64,000 nucleotides of DNA, taken from positions 67,496,633 to 67,560,632 of the forward strand of contig OY294068.1 in NCBI GenBank assembly GCA_958510875.1, read 5' to 3'. A program made the translations under genes and the position numbers. Shown in pieces: positions 11,007 to 24,419 of the stretch (its first letter is position 1; each line of letters begins with the position of its first letter). The DNA comes from Endomychus coccineus. Lineage: Eukaryota; Arthropoda; Insecta; Coleoptera; Endomychidae. The notes beneath the pieces were generated by a model that searched no databases, was not told the origin of the DNA, and worked only from the letters and a program-made list of their open reading frames with translations.

Positions 11007-14000
11007 CAGGGACGCGCCGTCCATATGGGCAAGGTCGTGCGGCGCACGACGGCGCCAAGGCCTTAAAGGCGCCGCTCACCAATACCCAATACCGACCGCC
11101 GACCGCCGGTGAAATATTTCTACTCCTATTCCCGAGGAGTGGGGGAGCGAACATCCGCGTAGCCTTCGACGAGCAGGTTTGAACTTGCAAAATTTTGCGT
11201 GTTCGTAATCGATTTAACAGGTTGATTTTTCATTCTTGTCTTGATGAGCGCATAAGACATATAGGGGCCTTATTTGCTATTACGTATCTACCGAAGTTGT
11301 GAAAAATAGTTACAAATAAGGTAAGTAACTGATAATTACCAGGGATGCACATATGGAAAATAATTGTTTTCCTTTTTAATAATTATTGTTTATGAAACAA
11401 ATAAGACTCAGTGCTTAATAATTTTTATTTATTTTATTTAGATGGCCAGAGAAGAAAAAAAGAAATTGTCTGGTTACCAGAACTTGCTCAACAAGCGAAA
11501 ACGGGAGGAAGACTTGGAGAAAACCAATTTCAAAATTAGTCACTTTTTTCTAAAGACCACACAAGACACTACTTCTGATAACAAGTGATTTTCTAAAATC
11601 AACACAATCAAACTTGCCATCAGAATTAGAAAAGCAAGCTAATGAGGATGAAGATCCAGAAGAATTAGATCTTGATACGTTTCAGTCAGTGTCGGTAACA
11701 TCATGTTCGAGTAAGCAAGACGAATTATGCGAAGAAGCGCCCCTTTCTCACGATCCAGGTCTTTGGCCAAGTGTATTGTCTTCAATTCAGGTGCAAGAGC
11801 TTGTCGAAAAAGGTCCAATGCAATATCAAAATAAAACTATGTATCAGTATCCTAAAGATAAAAGTGGACGTAAGTTTTCCGATATATATTTTACTCGAAT
11901 TTTGTTAAATGGTGAAAAGGTTCAGCGTCATTGGTTGCTATATTCTAATGAAAAAAATGCAGTTTTTTGCTTCTGCTGTAAAATATTCAATGACCCCAAC
12001 AATCCATTGACTTTAAAAACACTAAATTAAGTAACCAAGACGGATTCAATGATTGGCATCATTTGAGCGAACATTTGAAAATCCACGAAAAAAGTAAATC
12101 TCATTTTCAAAATTTACGTGTCTGGTCAGATTTACTGGAACGATTAAAAACTAATCGAACCGTTGATTCTGAAATGCAAAATTTATTAAAAAATGAAACC
12201 AAACATTGGCGCAGTGTCATTGAAAGAATAATGTATACTATTCAATTTCTGGCTGAACAAAACTTGGCTTTTCGTGGTCCTAGTAACAAATTATTCGAAA
12301 GAAATAATGGAAATTTTTTAAAATGTATAGAACTGATAGCAAATTTTGATCCAGTCATGTCTGCGCATATTAATAGATCTCAAAAAAATATTCCACTTTA
12401 CCATGGGGATAAAATTCAAAACGAAAGCATTAAATTAATAGGTGACAATATAAGAAATAATATTTTAAACGAAGTTAAAGAAGCGAAGTATTTTTCTATA
12501 TTACTTGATTGTACTCCGGATGTCAGCCGCCAGGAGCAGATTTCTGTTTGCTTAAGATACGTTAATTTAAAAAACAATAGATTTAGAGTCGAAGAACGTT
12601 TTTTAACATTTAATCCTGTGAGTGATACAACAGGTGAAGGTTTAACCAACTTTTTACTAAAAACTTTGGAGAATTATGGTTTAGACATTTATAATATGCG
12701 CGGCCAAGGTTATGATAATGGTTCAAATATGAAGGGTAAACACCAAGGTGTACAAAAAAGAATTTTAGACATTAATCCACGAGCAATGTTTGTTCCTTGT
12801 TGTAACCACAGTTTGAACCTTGTCATAAACGATGCTGTGAAATCCAATATATCTAGTATACATTTTTTTTCAACTGTTCAAGAATTATATAATTTTTTTT
12901 CTGCCTCAACCAATCGGTGGTCTGTTTTGAAAAGTAACATTTCAAGTCTGACGTTAAAGCCTTTGTCAGACACTAGATGGTCTAGCCGAATTGATGCAAT
13001 AACCCCTCTTAGATTCCAGTTGGTCGAAATTTACGATGCTCTTTTTGAAATTTTATCCAGAAATAATTTTGACACTAGTACAAAACATCTAGCTACCTCC
13101 TTAGGTAAAAAAATTATGAGTTTGTGTGTATGGTAGTCTTGTGGTACAAGATTCTAAATAAAGTGGATGTTGTTACTAAGATTCTGCAATCAAAAACATT
13201 TAATATTTCCCAGGCTTGCGAAAGTTTGAGTAAACTCAATGAATTTGTAAAACAATATCGATCTGACAAAGGCTTTATTGACTTATTAGTAGATGCCAAA
13301 GAACTAGCTTCTTGCTTAGAAGTTGATGCAAAATTCATATCCGCAGAAATGTTAAGGCCATGAAAGATTAAAAAACAATTTTCTTACGAAGGTGACGACC
13401 AGCCGATTGAAAATCAAGAAATGAAATTTAAAGTAAATTGCTTTTTCGGAATGCTAGACATTACTCTTTCATCAGTACATGAAAGATTTAAACTATTATC
13501 GTGTCATTCTGATGTTTTCAATTTTTTGTGGAATGTTGAGGATTTCGGCAAATACTCTGATCAAGATCAATTTAATTTTTGTAAAAAACTGGAAGAAACC
13601 TTAACTGACAAAGATCGAAACGAGAAAGATATAGATGGAACAGAACTTTTACACGAATTACAATTTCTGCAAAATGGCGACAAAAAGGCGACGTCTGTAG
13701 TAGAAACACTTAATTACATTGCAATAAATAACCTAACTCACTCATTTCCAAACATTACGATTGCATTGCGCATATTATTAACCATTCCAGTTTCTGTAGC
13801 TACAGCCGAGAGGTCATTCTCTAAATTAAAGTTGATTAAAAATTATTTACGATCTAGAATGGGCCAAGAGCGGTTGGAAAATCTTGCTATTATTTCTATA
13901 GAATCTGACTTTTTAAAGCAACTTGAAATGGAAGACCTTGTAAACGAATTTGCAAAAAGTAAAGCTAGAAAAGTCCAATTTTTGTAAATCCTCTTCATCA

Positions 14001-14299
14001 TGTATCATGATCATATGTATTATCTGTCTTAAAACAATCGCTATTTTATTTCTGTTTTTTTTTCAATAGTTTGTATCTTTGATACTGTTTTTGTTTTGTT
14101 ACTGTTGTTTCATATTCTATTAATATTTTTTGTGTACTTTTCGTTTGTCACAAATAAATATAGACATATATGGTCATTAGTACTAAAGAGTTTTCATCAA
14201 AAAGTTCGACAGTGAACTATGAGAGAATATTATAATATTGGTGAAAGGCGCCTATCATGATTCCGCACGACAGCGCCGAAAATACTTGGCGCGTCCCTG
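11007..14299 (+). mobile_element. Younger hAT element nested in the older hAT
   Basis: Perfect 12-bp termini CAGGGACGCGCC and GGCGCGTCCCTG, with an exact 8-bp target duplication TACACGAG at 10999-11006 and 14300-14307. Total 3293 bp. A GC-rich stretch lies just inside the left terminus. The clean boundaries make this one of the best-defined mobile elements in the window. Confidence 0.93.
11442..13987 (+). pseudogene. ZMYM1-like (TTF-finger) hAT transposase, disabled
   Basis: Full-length domain order but several breaks. The N-terminal Lys/Glu-rich part (from 11442) ends at a stop near 11588. The TTF-type zinc-finger part (11614-12030) has HDPGLWP, FSDIYF, RHWLLYS and FCFCCKIF. The long central part (12063-13136) has a DUF4371-like region with FSILLDCTPDVSRQEQIS, GYDNGSNMKGKHQGVQ, CCNHSLNLV and LSDTRWSSR. 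The C-terminal hAT dimerisation part (13421-13987) has PVSVATAERSFSKLKLIKN. At least three frameshifts or stops separate these, so it cannot encode a single active transposase unless spliced in ways I cannot see. Confidence 0.85.
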
Positions 14300-15454
14300 T
14301 ACACGAGATTTATGAGTTGCAGTGCTCAAGTGTTAGTCAACTTGAAACTTTTTTTCACATCAATCTGGAAATTGGAAATAAAAAAGTTAACCAATAAACT
14401 TGTACTACTTCGCCAGTTTAAGACTAATTTGATTGGTTTTTACCTCTACTAAAATTGTATATACAGGATGTAAAACAAAGGGCGGGTTTCCTCGGTCAAT
14501 TTTGATCTTGGGAACAGCGTTAATCAAACACACTGCATATTAGAATTTTATAAAATGTGCTTCCCGAAGTGTCTCCTATAAACTATTTTTTGAATTTTGA
14601 TCGTAGAATTTTTCTTGAAAAAGATCAGAGGTTTTAGTAAAATGTCACATTTTCATTATAAAATAAAAAATAACGTATCAATTTATGACGAACAAAACAA
14701 TGTATGCAAGTCAGTGTCAATACCATGTTTACACCTTTGCTAAAAATAATTTTAACACCAGTGCCTTAAAATAAATAAATTTTAGATACTGCCAGTACCT
14801 ATTCTAAAACTTATATTTTAACGTAAAGTTACATTTGGCTTATATTTTTAGAAAAATGTTTGAAAATTAAAACTATAATTACTTAATTAGACATAATTAA
14901 TACTTACCGGTTAGTTGCAAACTGTGCAACTTTACTTTACTGAACTAACTAAAGACAGGACAGAACTAAATCCTAGATTCTTTTCAAACTTCAAATTTTA
15001 AAGGTGTGATTTCATTGGCTCAATGTCAATAGTTTCCTCCACTTATAAAATCTAAAGACGATTCCAATTAGGATATTTTGGTAACACAAATTCTGAAAAT
15101 TTGTTAAGCTTTCAGGAAAAACCATATTGATTTTATGACGGGGTCTATTGTCGTATTATGCTAATGCCGATATGGGATATTTCCGAGGGATACCTACTTC
15201 GCTTATTTCATTACATGTTTCCACAGTTGTTTGTCCATATTGAAAATTTTTATTTTTTTGCAGAAATCCGAAAATACCTAAAAATATGCACTTATAGAAT
15301 TTATTCAAAACATGCAAATATGCATTTTGCATATTTCCTGAGCTCTACAGTGATAACTTATTGTAATAACCAGATAATAGATCATTTTTCACTCAGTGAT
15401 CCTAACATTAATTACCTTTTTAATGACATGTCAATCGCATTTTTCAATAATAAT

Positions 15455-16651
15455 ACCGGGATATCATCTTGGTCAAGGGTTGTTGTGGAATCTAAAACGT
15501 GTGTCTTACTTTATGTTATCAAAACTTGTGTCAAATTAATTAATTTGAAGTTTCTAAAAGTGAGAAATTTCGCAATTTTATACGAATGTTATAACACTCA
15601 GAAGTCTCTAGCGCTTTAGACTCCGGGATTTTCACGTGGCCTATCGAAATTAGAAGGTTCGAATTGTATAAAAACACAATTGCCTGAACGCCAGATGTCC
15701 TATGTAATTAGCTACGAACTTAATCATTTTGACATATGCCTCGAGGAGCTCGCTACGCGTCAGTTAGAGTTTATACTTTTTACCTCGATCTTGTCAATTC
15801 GGGGCCGTTTTATGCCCCGTGCGGCCGGCGCCAGTTGTAATCATCGACATATACATATGGACTGCGCCTGGCAATGATAAGCGCGGCTAATGCAGGCGAG
15901 AGAGAGGGAAAACGAAGAGGCCGGCTCTATCGCGTTTCTATTGGCCGCTGCGTACTGTAGCTAGTATGTTTACGTCCCGAGCCGGCCTTTTCGTTTTCCC
16001 TCTCTCTCGCCTGCACTAGCCGCGCTTATCATTGCCACGCGCAGTCCATATGTATATGTCGATGGTTGTAATAGTGTTTTCGGCTATAGGCCGCTAGCTT
16101 TTAACCGCTTTTGGGTATATTTTACGTCGCACGTTAGACGCGCGTAGCTGAGACCTGAGAGTACCTGTTTCTATTTTAATTAAATTTTCCAATTTAATCG
16201 ACATTTTGGGGCCTGAGACTATGCTATTTAGTTGGCCCCGTTCATAAACTAACGACATGGAGCGAAAACCGCATGTGAAAAGTCCTCGTAAAGACGTTCT
16301 GTCTGATTTGCACTTTTCTAACTCGCAAGCTACGCGCTCCTCACGCGAACGTCACTCGATTTATCGAAAATTAACCAATTTAAAACAGTTTTCGACCCCG
16401 TTTGTGGCTATTGCGACCTTGTAAAAGGTTCAAAGTTAACATTTCGTTTTACGTTCCACAACCACCCTTGACCAAGATAATTTTTAATTTGTAGTTCATT
16501 ATTGTTTTACAAGTGAAATAAATAGGTATGGAATTTGTAGGTTATTGATGATGTCAGTGTGACAGTAACATAATTATTTCAAACGTAAAGTAAGACACAC
16601 GTTTTAGATTCCACAACCACCCTTGACCGAGATAATTTTTGATATCCCGGT
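15455..16651. mobile_element. Terminal-inverted-repeat element with giant internal palindrome
   Basis: The ends read ACCGGGATATC and GATATCCCGGT, and inverted similarity continues inward (GGTTGTGGAATCTAAAACG and its complement near 16595-16625). A direct sub-repeat of the right end occurs near 16455-16490. The interior is GC-rich and holds the palindrome described separately. No transposase is seen, so it is a non-autonomous element of about 1.2 kb. I cannot assign the superfamily. Confidence 0.65.
15833..16072. repeat. GC-rich imperfect palindrome with ~95-bp arms
   Basis: The arms at 15833-15927 and 15979-16072 are reverse complements with few mismatches. They share ATCGACATATACATATGGAC, the GCAGGCGAGAGAGAGGGAAA block and GGCCGGCTC with their inverse copies. 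The loop is about 50 bp. Single-stranded DNA or RNA of this region could form a very stable hairpin. Confidence 0.85.
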
Positions 16652-17053
16652 ACCTCCTTGGAAACTAGTTAAGGAATGTTGAATGAATTCTTGGAATATA
16701 AAAATTAGTCTAAATTCATGAGGATTGTCATGTTTGAATTCAATCAACAAGTATAATATGAATATAAAAAAAAAACACTTGAAAGTGGTTGAATACCCAT
16801 TTTAAGTAACATGTCTGATTACAAAATTCTGTAATTCGACCCCAACTAAAATTTCTAATTCCACTATATGGTAAATAAATTGGAAAATTACCATCAGTTT
16901 TATTTATTTTCTTTATATCACAAATATATATATTACAATACATAATTGTACTAGAGTATACTTAAATGAAAACATTACAAAAATTAAATTGTCTAAATAA
17001 AATAATATGTATATCAAAAAAATTATTATCTACTAATATAAAAATTGAGCAAA

Positions 17054-20000
17054 TCAATAATGTAGGGATTTTGGTGTATTCAACACTTTCAAAGGAGTAC
17101 TCCTGTCAATTCTAGAGTTTGGAGTACGACATAGCCTCTTAGGAGATCGAGATAGTAAAGCTTTCTTGATAGGAGGTGCATTCTTAGGAGTATATTTCAT
17201 TGGCGATAATACCTTTGTTCTCGCATTATTATATGGATATGCATTTTTAATCACAGGTGAAGTTTCTCCCGAATTTAATATTGAATTATTTTCTGTCAGC
17301 TGTTTTGCCAGTATTAATTTCTCCTTATTGGATAAATTACAAGCTCTTCTTCTAGGAGATATATTGTTTTTACTCGTTCTTTTGTCTTCACCTCTTAGAA
17401 TGCGAATTCTCTGAGATATCTTGATTTCTGAATTGCGATTTGCACCAATCTTGTATGAAATTTTACTTTGCCTAGGCGTTTTATTGGATCTATTAGTACA
17501 AACAGAACCAGAAGAATCAGAATCTAAAACATTATCGAATAATTTAGCTTTGGCGAGAACCATGCCGGCATTCTGACTTCTCAGTTTAGCCAGAGATGGA
17601 CGTCCATTTGCAGAAGTATTATTAGGGCTTTTTATAGAATAAAAGAAACCCTCTGCACTAGTCCAATGAACAGATGAATTACCAGAAAAGTTGCTGTGAT
17701 TTTGGGAATTTAAACTAGATCCGGGACTCATTCTGAACGAATCGTTAGTTTTAGGCAATGATGAACGTAAAAACCTTTTCGTTCCTGGCAAGTTTGGTGT
17801 TGAGGTATTGTTTGCAGATGACACATTACCCATATCTCCATTTTTCAACGTAGTAGGTAGACCTGTTTGAACGGTATTAGGTTTACCACGTCTGAGATTA
17901 ACTTTCGGAGCAAATTGATCTGTACTAACATGCCACGATTGGGTTCTAGTTATTTTAGAATTTTGTTTCTCCAATTCTTTTGACCTTCTTCTTAGACTTC
18001 CAATTTTTCTAGCACTTGGCGATCGTATCCTGACATGTTCAGAACTCTGTCTTATTTTTAATCCTCTACTTAGTCTTTTCGCTAATTGGTCAGTAGTAAG
18101 ACAAAGAGGTTCGGCCTGAACTAAAACTTGTTCATAAGCCGTTTGTACGTTCTTTATATTATCATCTCTATTTTTCGAAATTGGTTCAGTGGCTTGAGAT
18201 TCCATATTATCTATTTCTATGGAGATTCGTCTTTCAATTGCAGATACCCTATTCTTTATCTCTTCATATTCTATTTTCGGAACTCTTACATAATCGGGTT
18301 CTGTTGAACTCTGCGTTTCTGATTGAGGATTTAGTGATTCATTTTCTTTCGAAATGTTGACAACTTCTAAAGGTTGTTTGAACTGTTCCTTCTTCGAATA
18401 GTGCTGCGGTGCTGTGAACGAATTTCTCTTATTCTTTCTGAAATTAGCTACTTGACTGACTGCGGACCATCTTCGTTCCAGAAGAGTTCTGGGACCCATA
18501 CTATTTCTTCTACTTGTTATGTCATCTTCAGTCTTTGCGTTTTTAACATTCTTATTTCTCAAAGTCCAATGGGACTTCTTGTGCTTTACCCTAGAAATAA
18601 ATAAGAAAGAAGTATTAAAGGTAACTTTAACTTTGGATGAACTATATCAAAATATGTCGAAGCTCGCATTTATTCAGGCTTCTCCACAATGGTTACAAAA
18701 TATTTAAAAGGGAGCTTGATCAGATATCATAAGTTCTAACTTAAACTATTTTCATGTTTTACTTGTTTCAAATTATGAACTATATAATTGATTTGTATCA
18801 TTCAAGTGAGGACAAGTACTTCTTGCATTGTAGATAAAAATCACCTACTAAGATTCCAAAATCCCTTTACTTTTCACATCCTTAACCCTAGATCCATATT
18901 CCATTTATTACATACAATTTAAATTCTTGTATTAGTATATTATATGTATTCGCAATAACAAAACGTTGGAAGTTGTGTGAAATTATCATTATATACAATT
19001 AAGAACAATAGAATATTCTTCACAAACTACTACTATAAAAACGTAGAGCAGTTATTTTTTGAAACTACATCGTCGTTTAAATTACAATAGACACCATTAC
19101 ACAGTATGACTTTTCCCCAGGAATTTAAATCAGTTAACAAATTGAATCTATTTTTTCTTCAATTTAATTGTGTTATTAATATTTTCAATATGACAGTATT
19201 GAATTTAAAAATGTTGATTGCAATTTTGAACTTGCAATGCATCAGATCTAGGAGTGTATTTGAATGATTGATTATTCTAGAAGTTGGATAGGGAATAAAA
19301 TAAAGGTTTAATTCAAAAGTGGGAATATACTGGAGATTCCAAGATGTGATGTTGGAATGAATTGATGAAATGTTCTTTATATCGTACTTCAAACAAGCTA
19401 CTTGTCTGACCAATGTATAAGGCATCGCACTCTTCACAAGATAGCTATAAACTAATGATCTAAGATTGACAGTTTTGGTTTCAGAATTTGAAAATATATG
19501 AATTTTTAAAATGGTCTACAAGCTATATTTAAATTTTATTCGGAAACAATATTGAAATTTTATCAGAAATTACTCCAAAATACGTCACAGATACTAATTT
19601 TTGTTAAATTTTTCTTTTACTTGAATACTGTTTATAGTGTTTCTGAGAGATTTTTGTGTGTATCAATTAGTCAATCATTCCTGTCGCTTATCGATTTGTT
19701 TATTGAGTGGAATTGAAGAGGCTCTATGCATCATGGAGCAGAAAGCTGCATTTTCATGTTTGAATCTAAGGGGGTAATAACATCGGCAAATGTGGATTTT
19801 CTAAAAATATTAACATTGATTTCTTTGTTGTAATTTATTAGTATGAGGTCTAGGAAGTCAATCGTTGATTATTTAATATGAATTTGATTTCTGTATTACC
19901 ATTAGGATAGCTATGAATATTTATGAGTTCCTCTTCGTTTCCGGTGAAACACGCTACATTATCTATGCCAAAATATAAATTTATTTGTTGATAATAAAAT

Positions 20001-23000
20001 ATTTTTCCGAAATTGGACACGAATACAGCAGCAGCCAATTTGGGACTTAGTGGAGAGTAATTTTCTGCACGAGTTCAAATAGATTCAGAATTTTGTTTTT
20101 TACAATAATATTGACATTCTATTTTTCCAAATGATTTTTAATTAATTGCAAGCATTCTTTGTTGGGATTTTTAAAACATATTAGACACTTTGAAAGAGAC
20201 TAAAATTGCGTTATTGGGAATGTGCAAGTTTTTGAGTTTTGGTGATAGTTCAAGAGAATTTTGATGCAGTATTTTAATTCTGATGCAAAGTTCGCGTACT
20301 TTTTGAAATTGATGGATATTTTTGAGAATTGAATTTAGTTTGATGGAGATTTCTCTAAGGAGTGAATTAATTTAAGAAATCACAGGCCTGATGGGTTCTC
20401 CTTCTTCATGGTTTTTAATGAGTCGACATAGTTTCGGAGCTGGTGGATTCATATTTGGAACGGCGAATGTACCTTTTCTATTGAGAATTGAGCGAGTTAA
20501 TTTCAGTTTAATTTGAATTTTTGAAGTCGGATATGTTTCAAGTACTGCTAGGTTTTCGTTTTTGATAGATTGATTCGTTTTGCCTCGATAATTGGATTTC
20601 TCTATGATAGTTAAATTTCCCTTATGGTGAATTTTGACATGTGGTTGGTTCATTTCGGGCAATTGATTTGTTCTCTGGGTAAGACGCGTTCCTTACCCAA
20701 TACATTTAATTAATTTTTGGAGAAATTCACGTTGGACAGGTTGATTACTCGATACGGAAATTTGGATTAGGCAATGAGTTTCAATTCTGGCAAATTTTTC
20801 AGCTTTTAGGTTGTGTTTTGTATTTTGTTTGAATTATAATACTGATTGTTTCCCAAAATGTATGATCGGATACATGAAATTCTATCAATTGAGGGGAAGG
20901 GCTTAGCCCCCAGATACACTTAGGCCATTCAGTTGTACCCATTGTGTCATCCGTAGTCAGAAGCTTATTCTATTCTAGCAGGTTTGTGGCGAGTTAGAAA
21001 TCAATATTGCTAACGCTGGCTTCCAGAAGTTCTTTTGGTAGCAGTTTTGTCTCGCCAAAGTAACGGTGCCTGAGGTATGTCAAAACATGGCATTCCAACA
21101 GGATGAAGCCGTTTCTTCTACCTCTGCATTTCCTACATATAGGATCATCTATGATGCCCGTAGTATGAAGATGTTATCAAGACTACAGTGACCCGTTAGG
21201 ATTCCAGTCGTCCCTATGATGTTCCTTCTGTTTAGAGAAAGATGTTTCTTTGAAAGTCTAGACACAAGCTCTTTGATAAAGAGCTTGGTCTGCCTCATAC
21301 TGGTGATTCTCGCCACAGGTCAGACCACTCTTTGTTCAGTTGGCCCAGAAGGGCGACTGAAACAAAAACTTAGAAAATTCCACCGCCCTTGCTAAACATT
21401 GCTTTGATTATAACCATCAATTCCATTACAAAAATGTTAATATTTTAAATAAGGAAACCAATTATTATAAAAGATCTATTCTGGAGATGATTCACATAAA
21501 ACGTGACTCCAAATCTGTCAATCATAGGACTGACGTTCAGACACTAAGTCATATTTATACTAACTTAATTAATTAATATTCTTGCAAATTCCTACATGCG
21601 TCCTTATAATGTTAAAAGTATATTTTAGGTAGAATGTCAAAAGTATATTCCAGAGACCAGACCTTCTTTTATTACCTAATAAATCATGACATCTGGTTCG
21701 AAAGTAAATACTTGAGCTCGTCTCGTTTGTTAGTCGTTCATAGACCTTGATGACATGTGTACGTATTTTTTGAGAATTCTACTAAACAGTGGATTCTTGA
21801 TATATTATACTTATAACATTGTTGTGTTACAATTTCGATTTCGTGTTTCTGTTCGTTTTGGCGACGTTGGCATTTTAAACGAAATTGGTGCGATTAGGAC
21901 GCTTTATGTTAATACAATTAGTTATAAGTAATCAGGTTATTGAAATAATAAATTTTCTGATGATGGTCGTGAGACCGAAACGTACGTAAAGACGAAAATA
22001 TAAAACATAAGTGTTAATGTGACCTATTTCCCGAGAATTTATATATAATTCATACCTGGGTCAAGAATCTTCATTATAAAAAATTGTACTGAACGAATAA
22101 GTTTCTGAACAAGAGTGATTCATTGTGAGTATATAGTTAAAAAATAGTATTTTTAGTGGATAAGGGTGATTATTTCTTATCAATAACTGTAGTAATTGTG
22201 AATTGTCTTATACAGACACGTCATCCTATCTGTTATCCCAGACTGAACGCGTCTTTCTCTCATAATGAATAAATTAACCTTTTTAAGCCTCGGCTCAGCA
22301 ATATTTTACAAATCTTGGAATGTAATGCTAGACACCCTCATGTAGTCAAGAGATAATTTCTCTCTGAAGTAGTATTTATCAGTCGGTAAGCCGCATTTCA
22401 TCTAGAAGATTATTTTCAAAAATGTTAGAATCCAAAATCTCTGTGGACGACTTTCCATTTGTTTTTTATCGAAATAAGCGAAGAGGATATTATTATTACA
22501 TTTAACAACTGAATGTGTTAATACCTATGAATTTTTCGAATCAAATCACATTTGCCATGAACTGTATTTTCATAAAAGTGAGATTAGAAAACATGCGATA
22601 TCGGACAAAAAATAAATTATTTCTAATGAATAATTCCACTATGAAACACTTTCCATCGTATCGTCGGAAATCGGAAGCATTAGAATTCAGCTTTAAATAA
22701 TAATAAAAACCAGTATTACGAAATCATGTATATTACCTCCTCCTTGATAGCCGTTTCGATCTTCAAGGTATCATGAAACTTCGATGGTTTGACATTGCCA
22801 ATCAGGCTGAACAATTTGACCGAAATGAAAAAGGATTTTGAATTTTTGCAGAATAGAAGTTTCCAAAAGCTCTAACAGAAGAATTCGAAGTGATTTTGGC
22901 TTTATCTATAACTCATTATAGATTACACGAAGGCTTGTTTCTAAATGTTCGAGAAATCAAAAATGGTATAGAAATAAAACCAAGGATGAAACTTTGAAAT

Positions 23001-23959
23001 TGAGAAAGCTAAATTAACAGCCTTTTATGTGATCTGAGGGTTTCTTAATAAATATTAAAATTTTTTTGTGGACAGATTATTAAGAACCAGTGAATTGAAT
23101 CACATATTTATAATCATATAATTTGAACCAAAGCATACTCCAAAATCATTGGAACTTATTCATCAAGACGGACAAATGATTGATTCTGTTGTATTTTTTT
23201 ACTCTAAAATACAAAAGTTATTTCAAAATAATTCAATTTTCAAGAACTAATAAAATCGATAAGAATAGTAATGAACGACATACCTTTCAGTCTTCTCTGT
23301 GTTACATTCTCTACGATCCATAACGCGCAGTTTATCGTTTCTTGGGCTGTAAAATCAATACAATGAGTATTTAAATTTATGATTCAGATCAACTTACTTT
23401 GGATGTCCACTAATAGGAGTACGTATTGGGGTAAAGGGTGTGTTAAGTACATTCTTCTCAGGTAATCTATCGATCAGATCTTTCCTGTAATATTTCATTT
23501 CATATTGGTATGGTGCAATTAACGTGGGAATCACTTTAAAGCAAGAAACCCCAACCCTCACATGCGACTACATTCATTATCATATTGACTACTCACTTTT
23601 TCTTTGTTGACAAACCGTTAAGATCTACTTTTCGTTTCTTCACAGATCCGTTAATAGATGGTGTAAGTAATAAGTCTGGGGTAACAACTGTAGAGGGTAT
23701 GCTATCATCTGTTTTATTTCCAACAATTTTCTTTAAACCATTGAACATTCCTGTTAATTCATGAACATCAAAAATGTATTACAGTGAATTTGAATTTTTT
23801 AAATTTAGGTATAGTAAATACATTACTTGTTAATGATCCACTGCGACGTTTTTTCTTTTTATCTGATGTCAGGTCATCTTCAGAAGATTTGAAGTTCCCA
23901 ACATGATCAATTATATGTTCAGGTATTATTCCTATTTTATTGGCATTGTCTATCAGCAG
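17054..23959 (-). CDS. ARHGAP11A/RhoGAP54D-like Rho GTPase-activating protein, C-terminal exons (copy A)
   Basis: Five consecutive minus-strand exons with GT-AG junctions and matching phases: 23959-23827, 23750-23597, 23484-23398, 23346-23284 and 18590-17054. The first begins LLIDNANKIGIIPEHIID, resembling the end of the RhoGAP domain of ARHGAP11A. A Lys/Arg-rich linker (DKKKKRRSGS), a VVTPDLLLTPS motif and KKRKVD follow, again as in ARHGAP11A. The 512-residue last exon is Ser/Asn/Arg-rich, with several S/T-P sites and a helix starting YEEIKNRVSAIERRIS. RhoGAPs stimulate GTP hydrolysis by Rho-type GTPases; vertebrate ARHGAP11A acts in cytokinesis. The GAP domain itself is not in the window in either copy, so the upstream intron is long. 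Family assignment is good, exact orthology uncertain. Confidence 0.75.
19130..20720 (-). pseudogene. Penelope-like element, degraded (RT and GIY-YIG parts)
   Basis: The pieces appear in the correct order on the minus strand. The RT finger segment NPPAPKLCRLIKNHEEGEPI, followed by RPVIS, lies at 20460-20372. The damaged catalytic-box region DNVACFTGNEEEL at about 19970-19900 stands where active elements have YVDD. A GIY-YIG-like endonuclease end near 19437 holds SAMPYTLVRQVACLKYD, a damaged CDALYIGQT motif. All frames are broken. Confidence 0.65.
20900..21370 (-). pseudogene. LINE (jockey/R1-like) ORF2 C-terminal fragment
   Basis: On the minus strand the frame gives GILTGHCSLDNI and then DDPICRKCRGRR, the C-terminal zinc-knuckle signature of jockey/R1-type LINE ORF2 proteins. 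The rest is decayed. It separates the two oppositely oriented Penelope fragments. Confidence 0.6.
21380..22190 (+). pseudogene. Penelope-like element, 3' end (endonuclease C-terminus and UTR)
   Basis: The plus-strand frame near 21385-21575 reads ALAKHCFDYNHQF, LEMIHIKRDSKSVNHRTD and LSHIYTNLIN, matching the end of Penelope-like proteins. Downstream (21955-22010) is a stretch with GAGACCGAAACGTACGTAAA that looks like the 3' end of such elements. Next comes TTTTAGTGGATAAGGGTGAT near 22155, a word found inverted and direct around 62060 and 62640, which probably marks the terminal repeat. Confidence 0.6.
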
Positions 23960-24419
23960 CTGAAATGTTTATATTATGTAATTATACGATAGTCTCCCGA
24001 ATAGTAAAATTGAAACAATTATATTACTTAAACTTTTGTAGAGAGAAGCTGATATCATACAACCCAAAAACATTGCATGCTGTGATTTCCAACTTACTAA
24101 TTTTAACAGTTGATTATTTTTCTGTTGGCATTACACCCTATCCATCGAGTTATTGAAATTGCTACGAATTTTGATACATTCAAATTAGATTTTCTATTTT
24201 GTAATGCTCAGTTGATAGCCCAATATGTTATTTAATTCGCGATAAATAACATACCATCAATAAATTTTTTGAGGGGATAGGATGACTTGCAGATATGATA
24301 AGGTTATTTTCTGCATTATAAGTACAAATAAATATTTGGAAATACAGTATTTCTGATGGAAATATTCCTTTTTTTATTATGTATTTATTTTGTACTATAA
24401 ATTGTTACTCAATTTGTTA

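Larger units (their letters stand above)
9521..15350 (-). mobile_element. Older hAT-family element, interrupted by a younger hAT
   Basis: The left end AGAGCTCGGGAAATATGCA and the right end TGCATATTTCCTGAGCTCT are inverted copies. The 8-bp word TGATAACT flanks both ends (9513-9520 and 15351-15358), the size expected of a hAT target duplication. Without the insertion at 11007-14299 and its duplicated site the element is about 2.5 kb. Transposase remnants lie on the minus strand. Confidence 0.75.
18600..23280. other. Large intron of the RhoGAP-like gene (copy A)
   Basis: A 4.7-kb intron between exons ending at 23284 and starting at 18590. It holds the two Penelope fragments and the LINE fragment listed separately. 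The stretches at 18600-19130 and 22200-23280 show nothing recognisable. Confidence 0.65.

Noticed and set aside
15158..15619. 153-codon plus-strand frame (again at 47261-47722)
   Set aside because: It crosses the terminus of the older hAT and the start of the next repeat element; no domain.
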